Below, piece after piece: positions 17,743 through 25,722 of a DNA stretch of 64,000 nt; the first letter of the stretch is position 1, and each line of letters starts with the position of its first letter. Under the pieces are notes generated by a model. It did not search any database. It saw only the letters and a list, made by a program, of their open reading frames with translations, and had not been told where the DNA came from. The DNA is from UBA8437 sp964646205. Lineage in GTDB: Bacteria; Planctomycetota; Planctomycetia; Planctomycetales; Planctomycetaceae. Made by a program: the position numbers and the translations under genes. The stretch is from the NCBI GenBank assembly GCA_964646205.1, contig CAZYAZ010000010.1, positions 40,296 to 104,295 on the forward strand. The letters are read 5' to 3'.

Positions 17743-20700
17743 GTGTCGGGCAGGACGCCCACCGACGTCGCCTCGCAACGCCGCCCGCAAACGGTCGTCA
17801 CCCTGTGGTGCCTTCGCCTGATTGCGGTCGCGGTTGCGTTGGCGTTGGCACCCCCCACGTTCGTGTTGGCCGATGACCCAACAGCGGCCACGGACCTGGT
17901 TTCGATCTCAGCTGATTTCGGCTACGAAACCGAAGCCCGCAGTTTGAACGGGTCGTCACGGATCGCCGTACTCCGACGGCAGGTCACCATCCGACAAGCC
18001 AATACCGTGATCACCGCGGGCCAGGGAATCGCCTGGATCAGCCGGGCAAGACCACCGGAAACCGGTATCCGGGTGTCGGTGTACCTGGAAAACAATGTCC
18101 GACTCGAAAGTCCCGACCAGACCCACAGTCGCCCAAACCTGTTGCACCGCCTGGCGATCTCCTCGACCGCACCGGTCGTCACAATCACTCACCGCCAGAA
18201 AAACCCGGGTTCGCTAGTCGAGGACCCACTGTACCGACGCGGCACGGCCCACCGGCAACGTCGGCCCGGCGACGATCACCGGCTGACAGCACACCAGGCC
18301 GGGCCGGCCCCGGCCCCGATCGTCACCGATCCACAACAGCCTCTCCGACGAGTTCAACTGTTTCCCCGGACCAACCGCCCTTTCAGCGTGACCACAGACA
18401 CCGCACCCGGCACAACTCCCAGCGAAAAGGTGTTCGTGGTCACCGGAGGTGTCAACCTGGTGATCGACCAGGTCGCGGCGGACAAAACCCAATCACTCTT
18501 CGGGTCCGGCACCGTGGACCTCTCGGCCGATCGGGTTGTCATCTGGGCCCAGATGAACGCGGAACCGGACATCTCCTCCCAACTTGTCCAGGCTGTCGAC
18601 CGTGGAATACAGATCTACCTGGAAGGCAACATCGAACTGAGACAGGGAGGGCACATCGTGCGTGCCCACCGGGCACTCTACGACGCCAGGGAACGCCGCG
18701 CCCTGATGCTCGACGCCGACCTGCTGGCCCAGATCCCCGGTGGCCGGGTTCCGTTGAGAATCCGGGCCGAAAAAATCCGGCAGGACGGGGACCACAACTT
18801 CCACGCCCACAACGCCTGGGCATCGACCAGCCCCTTCGGCGTTCCCGGTTATCGACTCCAGGCCCGTGACGTATTCTTGGATCGCCGCGAACTGCCCCGC
18901 TGGCTCGGCTCTCCGGTGAACGGCGACAAGGTGGACTGGATCACCACCCAGAACAACCTGCTGCTACTGGGCGAGACTCCGGTTTTCTTCACGCCCAACC
19001 TCGGTGGACCCGCCACCGATTTCAACTTCCCGCTGCAACGGATCAACTTCAACCAGGACAGTGTCTTCGGATTCCAGGCCGAAACAACCTGGAGCCTGTT
19101 CACGTTGCTAGGAATCGAGCCCGTCGAAGGGGTCGACTGGTCGCTGCAGGCGGACTACTACACCGATCGAGGTCCCCGCATCGGCAGCGGGCTGACCTAC
19201 CGACAGAACGGGCTGCTCGGACTCCCCGGCCAGGTGACCGGGTGGAGCAACGGGGCCTACCTGTACGACCAGGGACTCGACAACCTCGGTCGAGACCGCC
19301 GACAACTCGAGCTCAACTCGCCTCATCGTGGCCGAGGCCGCTTGATCCACCGGCATGATTTCCCCGAGGGCTACACCGTCCGTGGCGAAATCGGTTACCT
19401 CTCGGACCGCAACCTGCTCGAACAATACTACGAGCAGGAATTCGACCAGGAGAAAGACCACGACACGCTGCTGTACCTGGAACAGAGAAGTGACAGCACG
19501 GCCTGGAGCCTGTTAGCCCAGCCACGCATCAACGACTTCGAGACCGCCACCGAATGGCTTCCTCGAGGCGATCTGTATGTCTTCTCACAACCGCTGCGAC
19601 ACGGGCTGCCCGGCTGGCCCACTCTCAGTTGGTCAACCCACACCTCGGCCGGCTACGCACGGCTCCGGGCCGCAGAGGCCCCGCTGGATCCCTCTGACGT
19701 CTTCACTCCGCTGGCCGATACCGCCAATGTCGGTGGAGCCGTGCTGATGTCGCGACACGAACTCACCCTGCCGGTGATGCTGGGCCCCGCCCCGGTGGTG
19801 CCCTACGTGATGGCCGAGAGTGCCTACTGGAGCGAGGGAATGGCGGGAACCGAGATTGACCGACATCTCTTCAGTGGCGGCCTCAGAAGCAGCCTCTCGA
19901 TGTCCCGCATCGATCCGGGTATCCGCAGCCCGATCCTTGGGCTCAACGGGTTGGCTCACAAGATGACGTTTGAAACCGACCTGGCGTGGACCGAAACCAC
20001 CAGGGGACTCGGCGAGATTCCCCAGTACAATCCGCTCGACGACAACGCGCAGGAACGGTTCCGCTACCGGATGCTGTCCAACACGTTTGGTGGAGTCTTG
20101 CCCGGTGGTTTGGACACCCGCAGTTTCGGAGTTCGCAACGGGATCGGCCTGGGAATGACGGCTCCCTGGCACGAACTGGTCGCCGATCAACAGGCCCTGA
20201 GACTGGCGTGGCGACACCGGTTGCAGACGAAAGCGGGTGCCCCTGGAGGCGAACGGATTCGCAACTGGATGACGCTCGACCTGGAAGCCACCTGGTTTCC
20301 CAGGCCCGATCGGGACAACTTTGGCGAGGACTTCGGGTTACTTGGTTCTTCCTACCGCTGGCACGTCAGTGATCGCACCACGTTGCTGGTCGACGCCTAC
20401 ATGGATCTCTTTGACCAGGCCCCCGAGATGTGGAACGTGGGCCTGCTCAGCCAGCGAACATCCCGCGGAACCCTCTTTGCCAACCTCCAGCAAATTCACG
20501 GGGGCCCCATCGACAGCCAGATCCTGTCTGCCGGATTCAGCTACCGCATGAGCCCCAAGTGGGTCTCGACAATGCAAACCGCCTACGACCTCGCGGAGGA
20601 ACGCAACCAGGGCCAGTCGCTGACACTGACTCGCATCGGGGGCGACTTCCTGGTCCATTTCGGAGCCAGTTACGACAACAGTCGGGACGCTGCAGGATTC

Positions 20701-20781
20701 CACCTGTCCGTGGAGCCTCGCTTCGGCGCCATGAACGCGTCCAACCCTCAAATGGGTCGGCTGCTGGGCCTGAGGAACTAG
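17743..20781 (+). CDS. LptD/OstA-like outer-membrane beta-barrel protein
   Basis: The product is 1,012 residues from GTG 17743. A signal peptide covers about residues 16-43 (ending VLADDPTA). The N-terminal half contains OstA/LptA-like beta-jellyroll segments: VTIRQANTVITAGQGIAW, and the pair IYLEGNIELRQGGH / VRAHRALYDARERRALML, as in LptA/LptD N-domains. The C-terminal half from about residue 400 (GETPVFFTPNLGGP) has alternating strands rich in W/Y/G, ending FSYRMSPKWVSTMQTAYDL and a terminal barrel strand, as in LptD. In Gram-negative bacteria LptD inserts lipopolysaccharide into the outer leaflet. The protein is longer than E. coli LptD (784 aa), and its partner LptE is not seen. Its own consensus promoter precedes it. 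Homology is judged by pattern, so LptD is probable rather than certain. Confidence 0.65.
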   Translation: MSGRTPTDVASQRRPQTVVTLWCLRLIAVAVALALAPPTFVLADDPTAATDLVSISADFGYETEARSLNGSSRIAVLRRQVTIRQANTVITAGQGIAWISRARPPETGIRVSVYLENNVRLESPDQTHSRPNLLHRLAISSTAPVVTITHRQKNPGSLVEDPLYRRGTAHRQRRPGDDHRLTAHQAGPAPAPIVTDPQQPLRRVQLFPRTNRPFSVTTDTAPGTTPSEKVFVVTGGVNLVIDQVAADKTQSLFGSGTVDLSADRVVIWAQMNAEPDISSQLVQAVDRGIQIYLEGNIELRQGGHIVRAHRALYDARERRALMLDADLLAQIPGGRVPLRIRAEKIRQDGDHNFHAHNAWASTSPFGVPGYRLQARDVFLDRRELPRWLGSPVNGDKVDWITTQNNLLLLGETPVFFTPNLGGPATDFNFPLQRINFNQDSVFGFQAETTWSLFTLLGIEPVEGVDWSLQADYYTDRGPRIGSGLTYRQNGLLGLPGQVTGWSNGAYLYDQGLDNLGRDRRQLELNSPHRGRGRLIHRHDFPEGYTVRGEIGYLSDRNLLEQYYEQEFDQEKDHDTLLYLEQRSDSTAWSLLAQPRINDFETATEWLPRGDLYVFSQPLRHGLPGWPTLSWSTHTSAGYARLRAAEAPLDPSDVFTPLADTANVGGAVLMSRHELTLPVMLGPAPVVPYVMAESAYWSEGMAGTEIDRHLFSGGLRSSLSMSRIDPGIRSPILGLNGLAHKMTFETDLAWTETTRGLGEIPQYNPLDDNAQERFRYRMLSNTFGGVLPGGLDTRSFGVRNGIGLGMTAPWHELVADQQALRLAWRHRLQTKAGAPGGERIRNWMTLDLEATWFPRPDRDNFGEDFGLLGSSYRWHVSDRTTLLVDAYMDLFDQAPEMWNVGLLSQRTSRGTLFANLQQIHGGPIDSQILSAGFSYRMSPKWVSTMQTAYDLAEERNQGQSLTLTRIGGDFLVHFGASYDNSRDAAGFHLSVEPRFGAMNASNPQMGRLLGLRN

Positions 20782-21275
20782 GAATCCGCCGGATTCTCAT
20801 CCTGGCGACGATGCAACTCCTCGTGTTCCTGGTCGTCGGTCGGTCGCGTGTCGCGGCCGGGACCATCGGTCAACTCGATCCGGTCCACGAACTTCACGTT
20901 CGCGCAATCATCCAACTCATCGGTGTGACACGCAGCGGGATCCCTGATCAGGAATCGGAACGGTCCACCCTGCTCGAGAGTCATCGGCTGCCCGTCCACC
21001 GAATAGACGAGAATCCCCTCGTTCCGGATGGGTTCCAATGGCACGCTGGCCGCAAAATCGTCGGCGGTGGCGTGCAATGTCAGGTAACTGGCCTGTGACG
21101 TCGGAATGACACGCGAGAGCAATGATTCGAGTGTCACACCGTCGCCGTTGCGAGTCGGGTGAAAACGACTCACGTCGAGAACCCGCTCGGATTCACCAAA
21201 TTCGGCCAGTTCCGAATAGGTCAACACCAACTGATTTTGGACGTGTCCATCAATCGTCAACTTCGGCGTCGTCAT
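20778..21275 (-). CDS. Reduced sulfite-oxidase-type molybdopterin-fold protein
   Basis: The product is 165 residues from ATG 21275 (GTG 21290 adds five). The pattern LTIDGHVQNQLVLTYSELAEF, then TLESLLSRV, LTLHATADDFAASVPLE and GPFRFLIRD, matches the oxidoreductase molybdopterin-binding (sulfite oxidase) fold. The segment that normally carries the Mo-ligating cysteine is replaced by VSRFHPTRNGDGV with no Cys, so cofactor binding is doubtful. The only cysteines (AACHTDELDDCANV) are near the C-terminus, and the tail is very acidic. There is no signal peptide. The 3' end overlaps the LptD-like gene by 4 bp, convergent. Confidence 0.7.
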   Translation of the reverse strand: MTTPKLTIDGHVQNQLVLTYSELAEFGESERVLDVSRFHPTRNGDGVTLESLLSRVIPTSQASYLTLHATADDFAASVPLEPIRNEGILVYSVDGQPMTLEQGGPFRFLIRDPAACHTDELDDCANVKFVDRIELTDGPGRDTRPTDDQEHEELHRRQDENPADS

Positions 21276-21330
21276 CGGCTGAACTTTCACTGAATGCTCG
21301 GAGCAGGAATTGTCTCAATAGAAAGAAGAA

Positions 21331-21362
21331 GGCACCCCGATCGTTCCTTTGATCGGGGTGCC
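21331..21362 (-). terminator. Intrinsic terminator of nrdJ
   Basis: A perfect 12-bp stem (ggcaccccgatc / gatcggggtgcc) with an 8-nt loop lies 25 nt past the nrdJ stop. On the minus strand it is followed at once by a pyrimidine/T-rich tract (TTCTTCTTTC). It separates nrdJ from the downstream molybdopterin-fold gene. Confidence 0.85.
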
Positions 21363-21386
21363 CGTTGCAAGAGACTCGCCGGTCCT

Positions 21387-24356
21387 TCAGCTACATCCCA
21401 TGCTGTTTCCACAGTTGTGGCACAGGTAACAGTTACCATTGCGAACCGTGATCGCACCACAACCGTCACACGCGGGAGCATCGACCTGGAACTGGGCAAA
21501 CTGCTGGTTCCGCACCTCAACCGTTTCTCCGGAAGCATGGGCCGTAACCACCTCGGCCACCGATTGCTCGATGTCTGCAATCGAGGCCACCACCTCCGAT
21601 TCGACGGACGCGGTCGCGATCGGAACCGCCCCGTTCGGCTCGCCATAACCCGGCTGGAAGCGAATTCCCAGCCACCGGAAGATGTAATCCACCACGCTCT
21701 TGGCGTTGGGAATCTCCTGGTTGCCGGTCCAACCCGACGGTTCGAACCGCATGTGGCTGAACTTGCTGGTCAAGGCTTCCAGGGGAACGCCGTATTGCAA
21801 CGACATGCTGGTCAACGTGCCAATGGTGTCCATCAGCCCGCCGATGGTACTCCCCTCCTTGGCCATCGTGATGAACAACTCGCCGGGAGTCCCGTCCTCA
21901 AAAAGACCGACGGTGATATAGCCCTCGTGGCCTCCGACGGAGAACTTGTGAGTCAACGACTGCCGCGTGGCCGGCAATCGGCGTCGCGCCGGAGCCGCCG
22001 CCCCGTCGGCCTCGCCGTCGCGGTCACCTTCCTTGCTGGTCGCCAGCGGTTGGCTCTGCTTCGAGCCGTCACGGTAGATCGCCAGGGCCTTGAGACCCTG
22101 CCGCCACCCTTCCATGTACGCCTCCTGGATATCCTCGACCGTCGAATCCTCGGGCATGTTGACGGTCTTGGAAATGGCACCAGAGAGGAACGGCTGAGCG
22201 GCCGCCATCATGCCGACGTGACCCCGCCAGGAAATCGACCGTTCCCCGCTGGCCGGAGTGAAGGCACAATCGAAGACCGGCAGGTGCTCGGCTTTCAACT
22301 CCTCGGCCCCCTCGATCGTCTCGTTCTGGTCGATATACGCCACGATCGATTCGATTGACGCCGCGTCGTAACCAAGAACCTCCAGCGCTTCGGGCACAGT
22401 GCGGTTGACGATCTTCATCATCCCCCCACCGGCCAGTTGCTTGTACTTGACCAATGCGATGTCAGGCTCGATGCCCGTCGTATCACAATCCATCATGAAA
22501 GCGATCGTGCCGGTTGGAGCCAGCACCGTGGCCTGGGCATTGCGATACCCGTGATCGTGGCCCGTCGCCAGGCACTCGTCCCAACACTCGCGTGCCGCAT
22601 CCTTCAAGTACGTCGGACACGCATCGTCGATCGACTCGACCGCGTCACGGTGCATCTGCATCACCCCGAGCATCGATTCGTTGTTCTCGGGGTAGCTGGC
22701 AAACGGACCAATATTGGAGGCAATGTGGCTGGACGTACGATAGGCTTCTCCGTTCAGAAGAGCCGTCATCGCGCCACAAATTCCCCGACCGGTGTCACTG
22801 TCGTAGGGAATCCCCATCGACATCAACAGGCTGCCCAGGTTCGCGTAACCCAGCCCCAGCGGACGGAACAGGTGGCTGTTCTCGGCGATCGACGGAGTCG
22901 GGTAACTGGCGTTGTCGACCAGGATCTCCTGGGCGGTGATATAAATCCGAGCCGCCTGTCGGAACCGGGTCACGTCGAAGATGCCATCGGGGCGAACAAA
23001 CTTCCGCAGGTTGATGCTGGCCAGGTTGCAGGCCGTGTCATCCAGGAACATGTACTCCGAACACGGGTTCGATGCATTGATCGGACCCGTCTTCGGGCAC
23101 GTGTGCCAGCGGTTGATCGTCGTCTCGTACTGCAACCCCGGATCGCCACAGTACCAGGTGCCGTGAGAGATCTCGTGCATCATCTCGGATGCCTGGTAGC
23201 TGGGGCCAGCCGACGAGTTGTCCCTGACATTCCGGGTCGTCCATGTCCCGTCCGACTCCACCGACTGCATGAACTCGTCACTGACGCGAACCGAGAGGTT
23301 CGCATTCTGGAACATGATCGAACTGTAAGCCTCGCCGTTGAAGTTGGCCTCGTACTTGCCACTGTCGATCAGTGTCCGGGCTTTCTCCTCCTCCTTGGCC
23401 TTGGCCTGGATGAAATCCATCACGTCGGGATGCCAGTCCTTCAGGCTCTGCATCTTCGCGGCACGACGCGTCTTACCACCCGACTTGACCACGGCCGCAA
23501 TCTGGTCGTAAACCCGCATGAACGACAATGGCCCCGACGGGGTGCCACCACCGGAAAGCTTCTCCCGGGAACTGCGAATCGTCGAAAGATCCGTGCCGGT
23601 GCCCGATCCAAACTTGAACAACATCGCCTCGCTCGTGGCGAGACGCATGATGTCCTCCATGTTGTCTTCGACCGACTGGATGAAGCAGGCCGACGCCTGA
23701 GGAAATTCGTAGGATGTCTCGGGACGACGGATCGACTTCGTCTCGGTGTCGAACCGATAGTTGCCTCGGGATCCGCCAACACCGTACTGGTGATACAGGC
23801 CAACGTTGAACCAGACCGGGGAATTGAAAGCACCGTGCTGGTGCAGGCACAGCCAGGACAACTCGCGATAGAACCGCTCGCCGTCCTCCTCGCTCGCAAA
23901 ATAACCGCCCGCCTTGCCCCAGTCGGCGATCGTGCGAGACACACGGTGAATCAACTGCCGCACGCTCGTCTCGCGCTCGCTGGTTCCCGGCTCGCCGTAG
24001 AAGTACTTGCTCACAACCACGTTGGTCGCCAGTGGACTCCAGTCCGCCGGGATCTCGCAGTCGGTCTGCTCGAACAGCACACCACCGTTTTCATCCTTGA
24101 TCGATGCCGTCCGCAATTCCCACTCGACTGTCGAGAAGGGATCGGTGTCGGCCGGACAAAACTCCGAGGCGAACCCCAGCGCCTTGCCCGTCGCCTGCTC
24201 GAGACCCGAGCGGCCGTTGCCATTGTGTCCGTTGTCCCGGTTCTCCACCGCGCCCTCGGCCGAGATCTCACCCAGCCCCTGGCTCACGACGGCTCGCCCT
24301 TGAACCAACTCATTCGAACGTCCCTGCTCTTCAATACCCTTAGCTTCGTGCATCAT
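21387..24356 (-). CDS. nrdJ: Vitamin B12-dependent (class II) ribonucleotide reductase
   Basis: The product is 989 residues. ATG 24356 (MMHEAKG) is chosen for its GAAGGGG Shine-Dalgarno about 5 nt upstream; the open frame extends to 24413 without a site. It reduces ribonucleotides to deoxyribonucleotides using adenosylcobalamin to generate the thiyl radical. Visible signatures include ASACFIQSVED (first redox Cys), the catalytic loop NPCSEYMFLDDTACNLASIN (N-x-C-x-E near residue 428), LAPTGTIAFMMDCDTTGIEP, and a C-terminal zinc-ribbon tail CDGCGAITVRNGNCYLC plus HNCGNSMGC. This is the long NrdJ architecture. No intein is seen. It is monocistronic, with its own promoter, leader and terminator. 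Confidence 0.97.
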   Translation of the reverse strand: MMHEAKGIEEQGRSNELVQGRAVVSQGLGEISAEGAVENRDNGHNGNGRSGLEQATGKALGFASEFCPADTDPFSTVEWELRTASIKDENGGVLFEQTDCEIPADWSPLATNVVVSKYFYGEPGTSERETSVRQLIHRVSRTIADWGKAGGYFASEEDGERFYRELSWLCLHQHGAFNSPVWFNVGLYHQYGVGGSRGNYRFDTETKSIRRPETSYEFPQASACFIQSVEDNMEDIMRLATSEAMLFKFGSGTGTDLSTIRSSREKLSGGGTPSGPLSFMRVYDQIAAVVKSGGKTRRAAKMQSLKDWHPDVMDFIQAKAKEEEKARTLIDSGKYEANFNGEAYSSIMFQNANLSVRVSDEFMQSVESDGTWTTRNVRDNSSAGPSYQASEMMHEISHGTWYCGDPGLQYETTINRWHTCPKTGPINASNPCSEYMFLDDTACNLASINLRKFVRPDGIFDVTRFRQAARIYITAQEILVDNASYPTPSIAENSHLFRPLGLGYANLGSLLMSMGIPYDSDTGRGICGAMTALLNGEAYRTSSHIASNIGPFASYPENNESMLGVMQMHRDAVESIDDACPTYLKDAARECWDECLATGHDHGYRNAQATVLAPTGTIAFMMDCDTTGIEPDIALVKYKQLAGGGMMKIVNRTVPEALEVLGYDAASIESIVAYIDQNETIEGAEELKAEHLPVFDCAFTPASGERSISWRGHVGMMAAAQPFLSGAISKTVNMPEDSTVEDIQEAYMEGWRQGLKALAIYRDGSKQSQPLATSKEGDRDGEADGAAAPARRRLPATRQSLTHKFSVGGHEGYITVGLFEDGTPGELFITMAKEGSTIGGLMDTIGTLTSMSLQYGVPLEALTSKFSHMRFEPSGWTGNQEIPNAKSVVDYIFRWLGIRFQPGYGEPNGAVPIATASVESEVVASIADIEQSVAEVVTAHASGETVEVRNQQFAQFQVDAPACDGCGAITVRNGNCYLCHNCGNSMGCS

Positions 24357-24571
24357 GCACCCCTTCTTTATGTAGCTTCTTTCTCCAGTTGCCGGACTCG
24401 GGAATCTCGTCAATCGCCCCCCTCGTGGGGCCGGTCGAACGACGAAAAGTCACGAAAGTGGACTATGGAAGTAGAAAATTGGACAATATTTGAGCCGTTT
24501 TGAAGACTCAAATACCACAAGGTGTAGGGGACAGGAGTCCAAGAACACCTACATCTTGTGAACTGACAAGA
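24357..24571 (-). promoter_or_regulatory. Long structured 5' leader of nrdJ
   Basis: This is about 215 nt between the predicted start site and the nrdJ ATG, AT-richer than the surroundings and without an ORF. On the transcript strand: a 13-bp stem with one mismatch (24560-24548 with 24528-24516; the arms read CACAAGATGTAGG and CCTACACCTTGTG) enclosing a small GGAC/GTCC helix; then a perfect 7-bp hairpin ATTTGAG/CTCAAAT (24513-24507 with 24494-24488); then a CCCC/GGGG hairpin near 24416-24432; then the ribosome-binding site. It does not match the cobalamin riboswitch core I would expect. It could be a cis-regulatory RNA or paired repressor sites. Confidence 0.45.
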
Positions 24572-24577
24572 TTCGAC

Positions 24578-24605
24578 ACTATAAATCGGCATTCTATTTT
24601 GTCAA
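24578..24605 (-). promoter_or_regulatory. nrdJ sigma-70 promoter with possible NrdR-box overlap
   Basis: On the minus strand TTGACA (24605-24600), 16-bp spacer, TATAGT (24583-24578). The -10 lies in TTTATAGTGT, which matches the right part of the NrdR box ACACTATATATAGTGT (11 of 16 over the full site). A weaker NrdR-like site (24545-24560) lies 31 bp further downstream, the usual paired-box spacing. The promoter call is good; NrdR control is speculative. Confidence 0.6.
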
Positions 24606-24636
24606 GATCTTGTTTTTCGGTTTGTTTTAGACAAAC
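24603..24636. repeat. Palindromes upstream of nrdJ promoter
   Basis: A perfect 10-bp palindrome caagatcttg (24603-24612) abuts the nrdJ -35 box. A second inverted repeat gtttgt-N5-acaaac spans 24620-24636. Both are candidate operators in the 412-bp divergent nrdJ/DUF58 region. The remainder up to 24768 shows nothing else recognisable. Confidence 0.4.
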
Positions 24637-24768
24637 TCTCAAAATTCGTCGTAGGGTCCGTTAGTAACACGACTTACCGCAATCTGAAAAAATCGTCACC
24701 AGTCCTACCGTCCGTACAGCACAATCGCGGTTGCCTCCCACCGCAGCACCCCTTGATCGTCCCATCAG

Positions 24769-25722
24769 ATGCCCGAACACAACTCCACGAGACCAAACCA
24801 ACCGGGTCATCAGGCGACCGCCGATCCCACCGCGCTGGCCGAGCACGGTCGACTTGACCTTGTCGCCAGGCTGGTGGTGGAGGGCGACATACTGGGGCAA
24901 CACAAGAGTCCGATGAAGGGAGCGAGTGTCGAATTCAGCGAACACCGCCAGTACCACCCGGGTGACGAGATCCGGCACATCGACTGGCGGGCTTATGGCA
25001 AGACGGGGAAATACTTCGTCAAGGAGTTCGAGGACGAGACGAACCTGCGTTGCCAGTTGATGGTCGACGCGTCGGGCAGCATGGCCTACGGCGACAGCAC
25101 GCTGTCCAAGTTCGACTACGCCCGTCAGCTGGCCGCCTCGTTGGCCTACCTGCTCCTGGCTCAGCGCGATGCGGTCGGGCTGACCGTTTTTGATGACCAC
25201 GTCCGCACGCGACTGGCTCCCTCAACCCAACAGGCACTTTTCACCCAGGTCACCGACACGCTCGAGCAACTCGAACCAACCGACGAATCGTCACAGGCAT
25301 TCGCCGGAGGCGTCGCCGAATCACTCGGCGAGATCCTGCCAACGCTCTCTCGCCGCAGCCTGGTCGTGGTGCTCAGCGATTTCCTGGACGAGACCGACGA
25401 TTTGATCTCCGCACTCGCCCGGTTTCGTCACGCCCGTCACGAGTTGATCCTGTTCCACATCGTGGCTCCCGAGGAGGTCGACTTTCCGTTTTCACGGCCG
25501 ACCCAGTTCCACGACCTGGAACAATCCTCGCGTCGCGTGCTGGTGGATCCGCACCGGGTTCGCGAACGCTACCTGCATCACTTCAATCGTTTCTGCACCC
25601 GGCTGGAACAGGGAGCCGCCGGGCAGGACATCGACTACCAGCGGGTGACCACGAGCCAGCCTTATGCGACAGCCCTGGGTCGCTATCTCGCCTCGCGCTC
25701 GCAACGGCGACGCGGTCGCTAG
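24769..25722 (+). CDS. DUF58 domain protein (vWA-like)
   Basis: The product is 317 residues from ATG 24769. The DUF58 signature HRQYHPGDEIRHIDWRAYGK (about residues 58-77) is followed by a von Willebrand A-like fold with the MIDAS motif DASGSM (about residues 100-105), then LVVVLSDFLDETDDL. There is no TM segment or signal peptide, so this is the cytoplasmic short form. DUF58 proteins are usually encoded with a MoxR AAA+ ATPase and BatA/BatB-like vWA membrane proteins; none of these is adjacent here. The stop overlaps the stop of the convergent methyltransferase gene by 4 bp. Confidence 0.9.
   Translation: MPEHNSTRPNQPGHQATADPTALAEHGRLDLVARLVVEGDILGQHKSPMKGASVEFSEHRQYHPGDEIRHIDWRAYGKTGKYFVKEFEDETNLRCQLMVDASGSMAYGDSTLSKFDYARQLAASLAYLLLAQRDAVGLTVFDDHVRTRLAPSTQQALFTQVTDTLEQLEPTDESSQAFAGGVAESLGEILPTLSRRSLVVVLSDFLDETDDLISALARFRHARHELILFHIVAPEEVDFPFSRPTQFHDLEQSSRRVLVDPHRVRERYLHHFNRFCTRLEQGAAGQDIDYQRVTTSQPYATALGRYLASRSQRRRGR

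Noticed and set aside
22437..24503. Plus-strand open frame of 688 codons across nrdJ
   Set aside because: It is antisense to a confidently identified nrdJ; the composition has no domain pattern and reflects GC-rich codon bias on the opposite strand.
24357..24571. Cobalamin riboswitch before nrdJ
   Set aside because: A plausible location, but I could not find the conserved core or B12 box; recorded only as a structured leader of unknown type.
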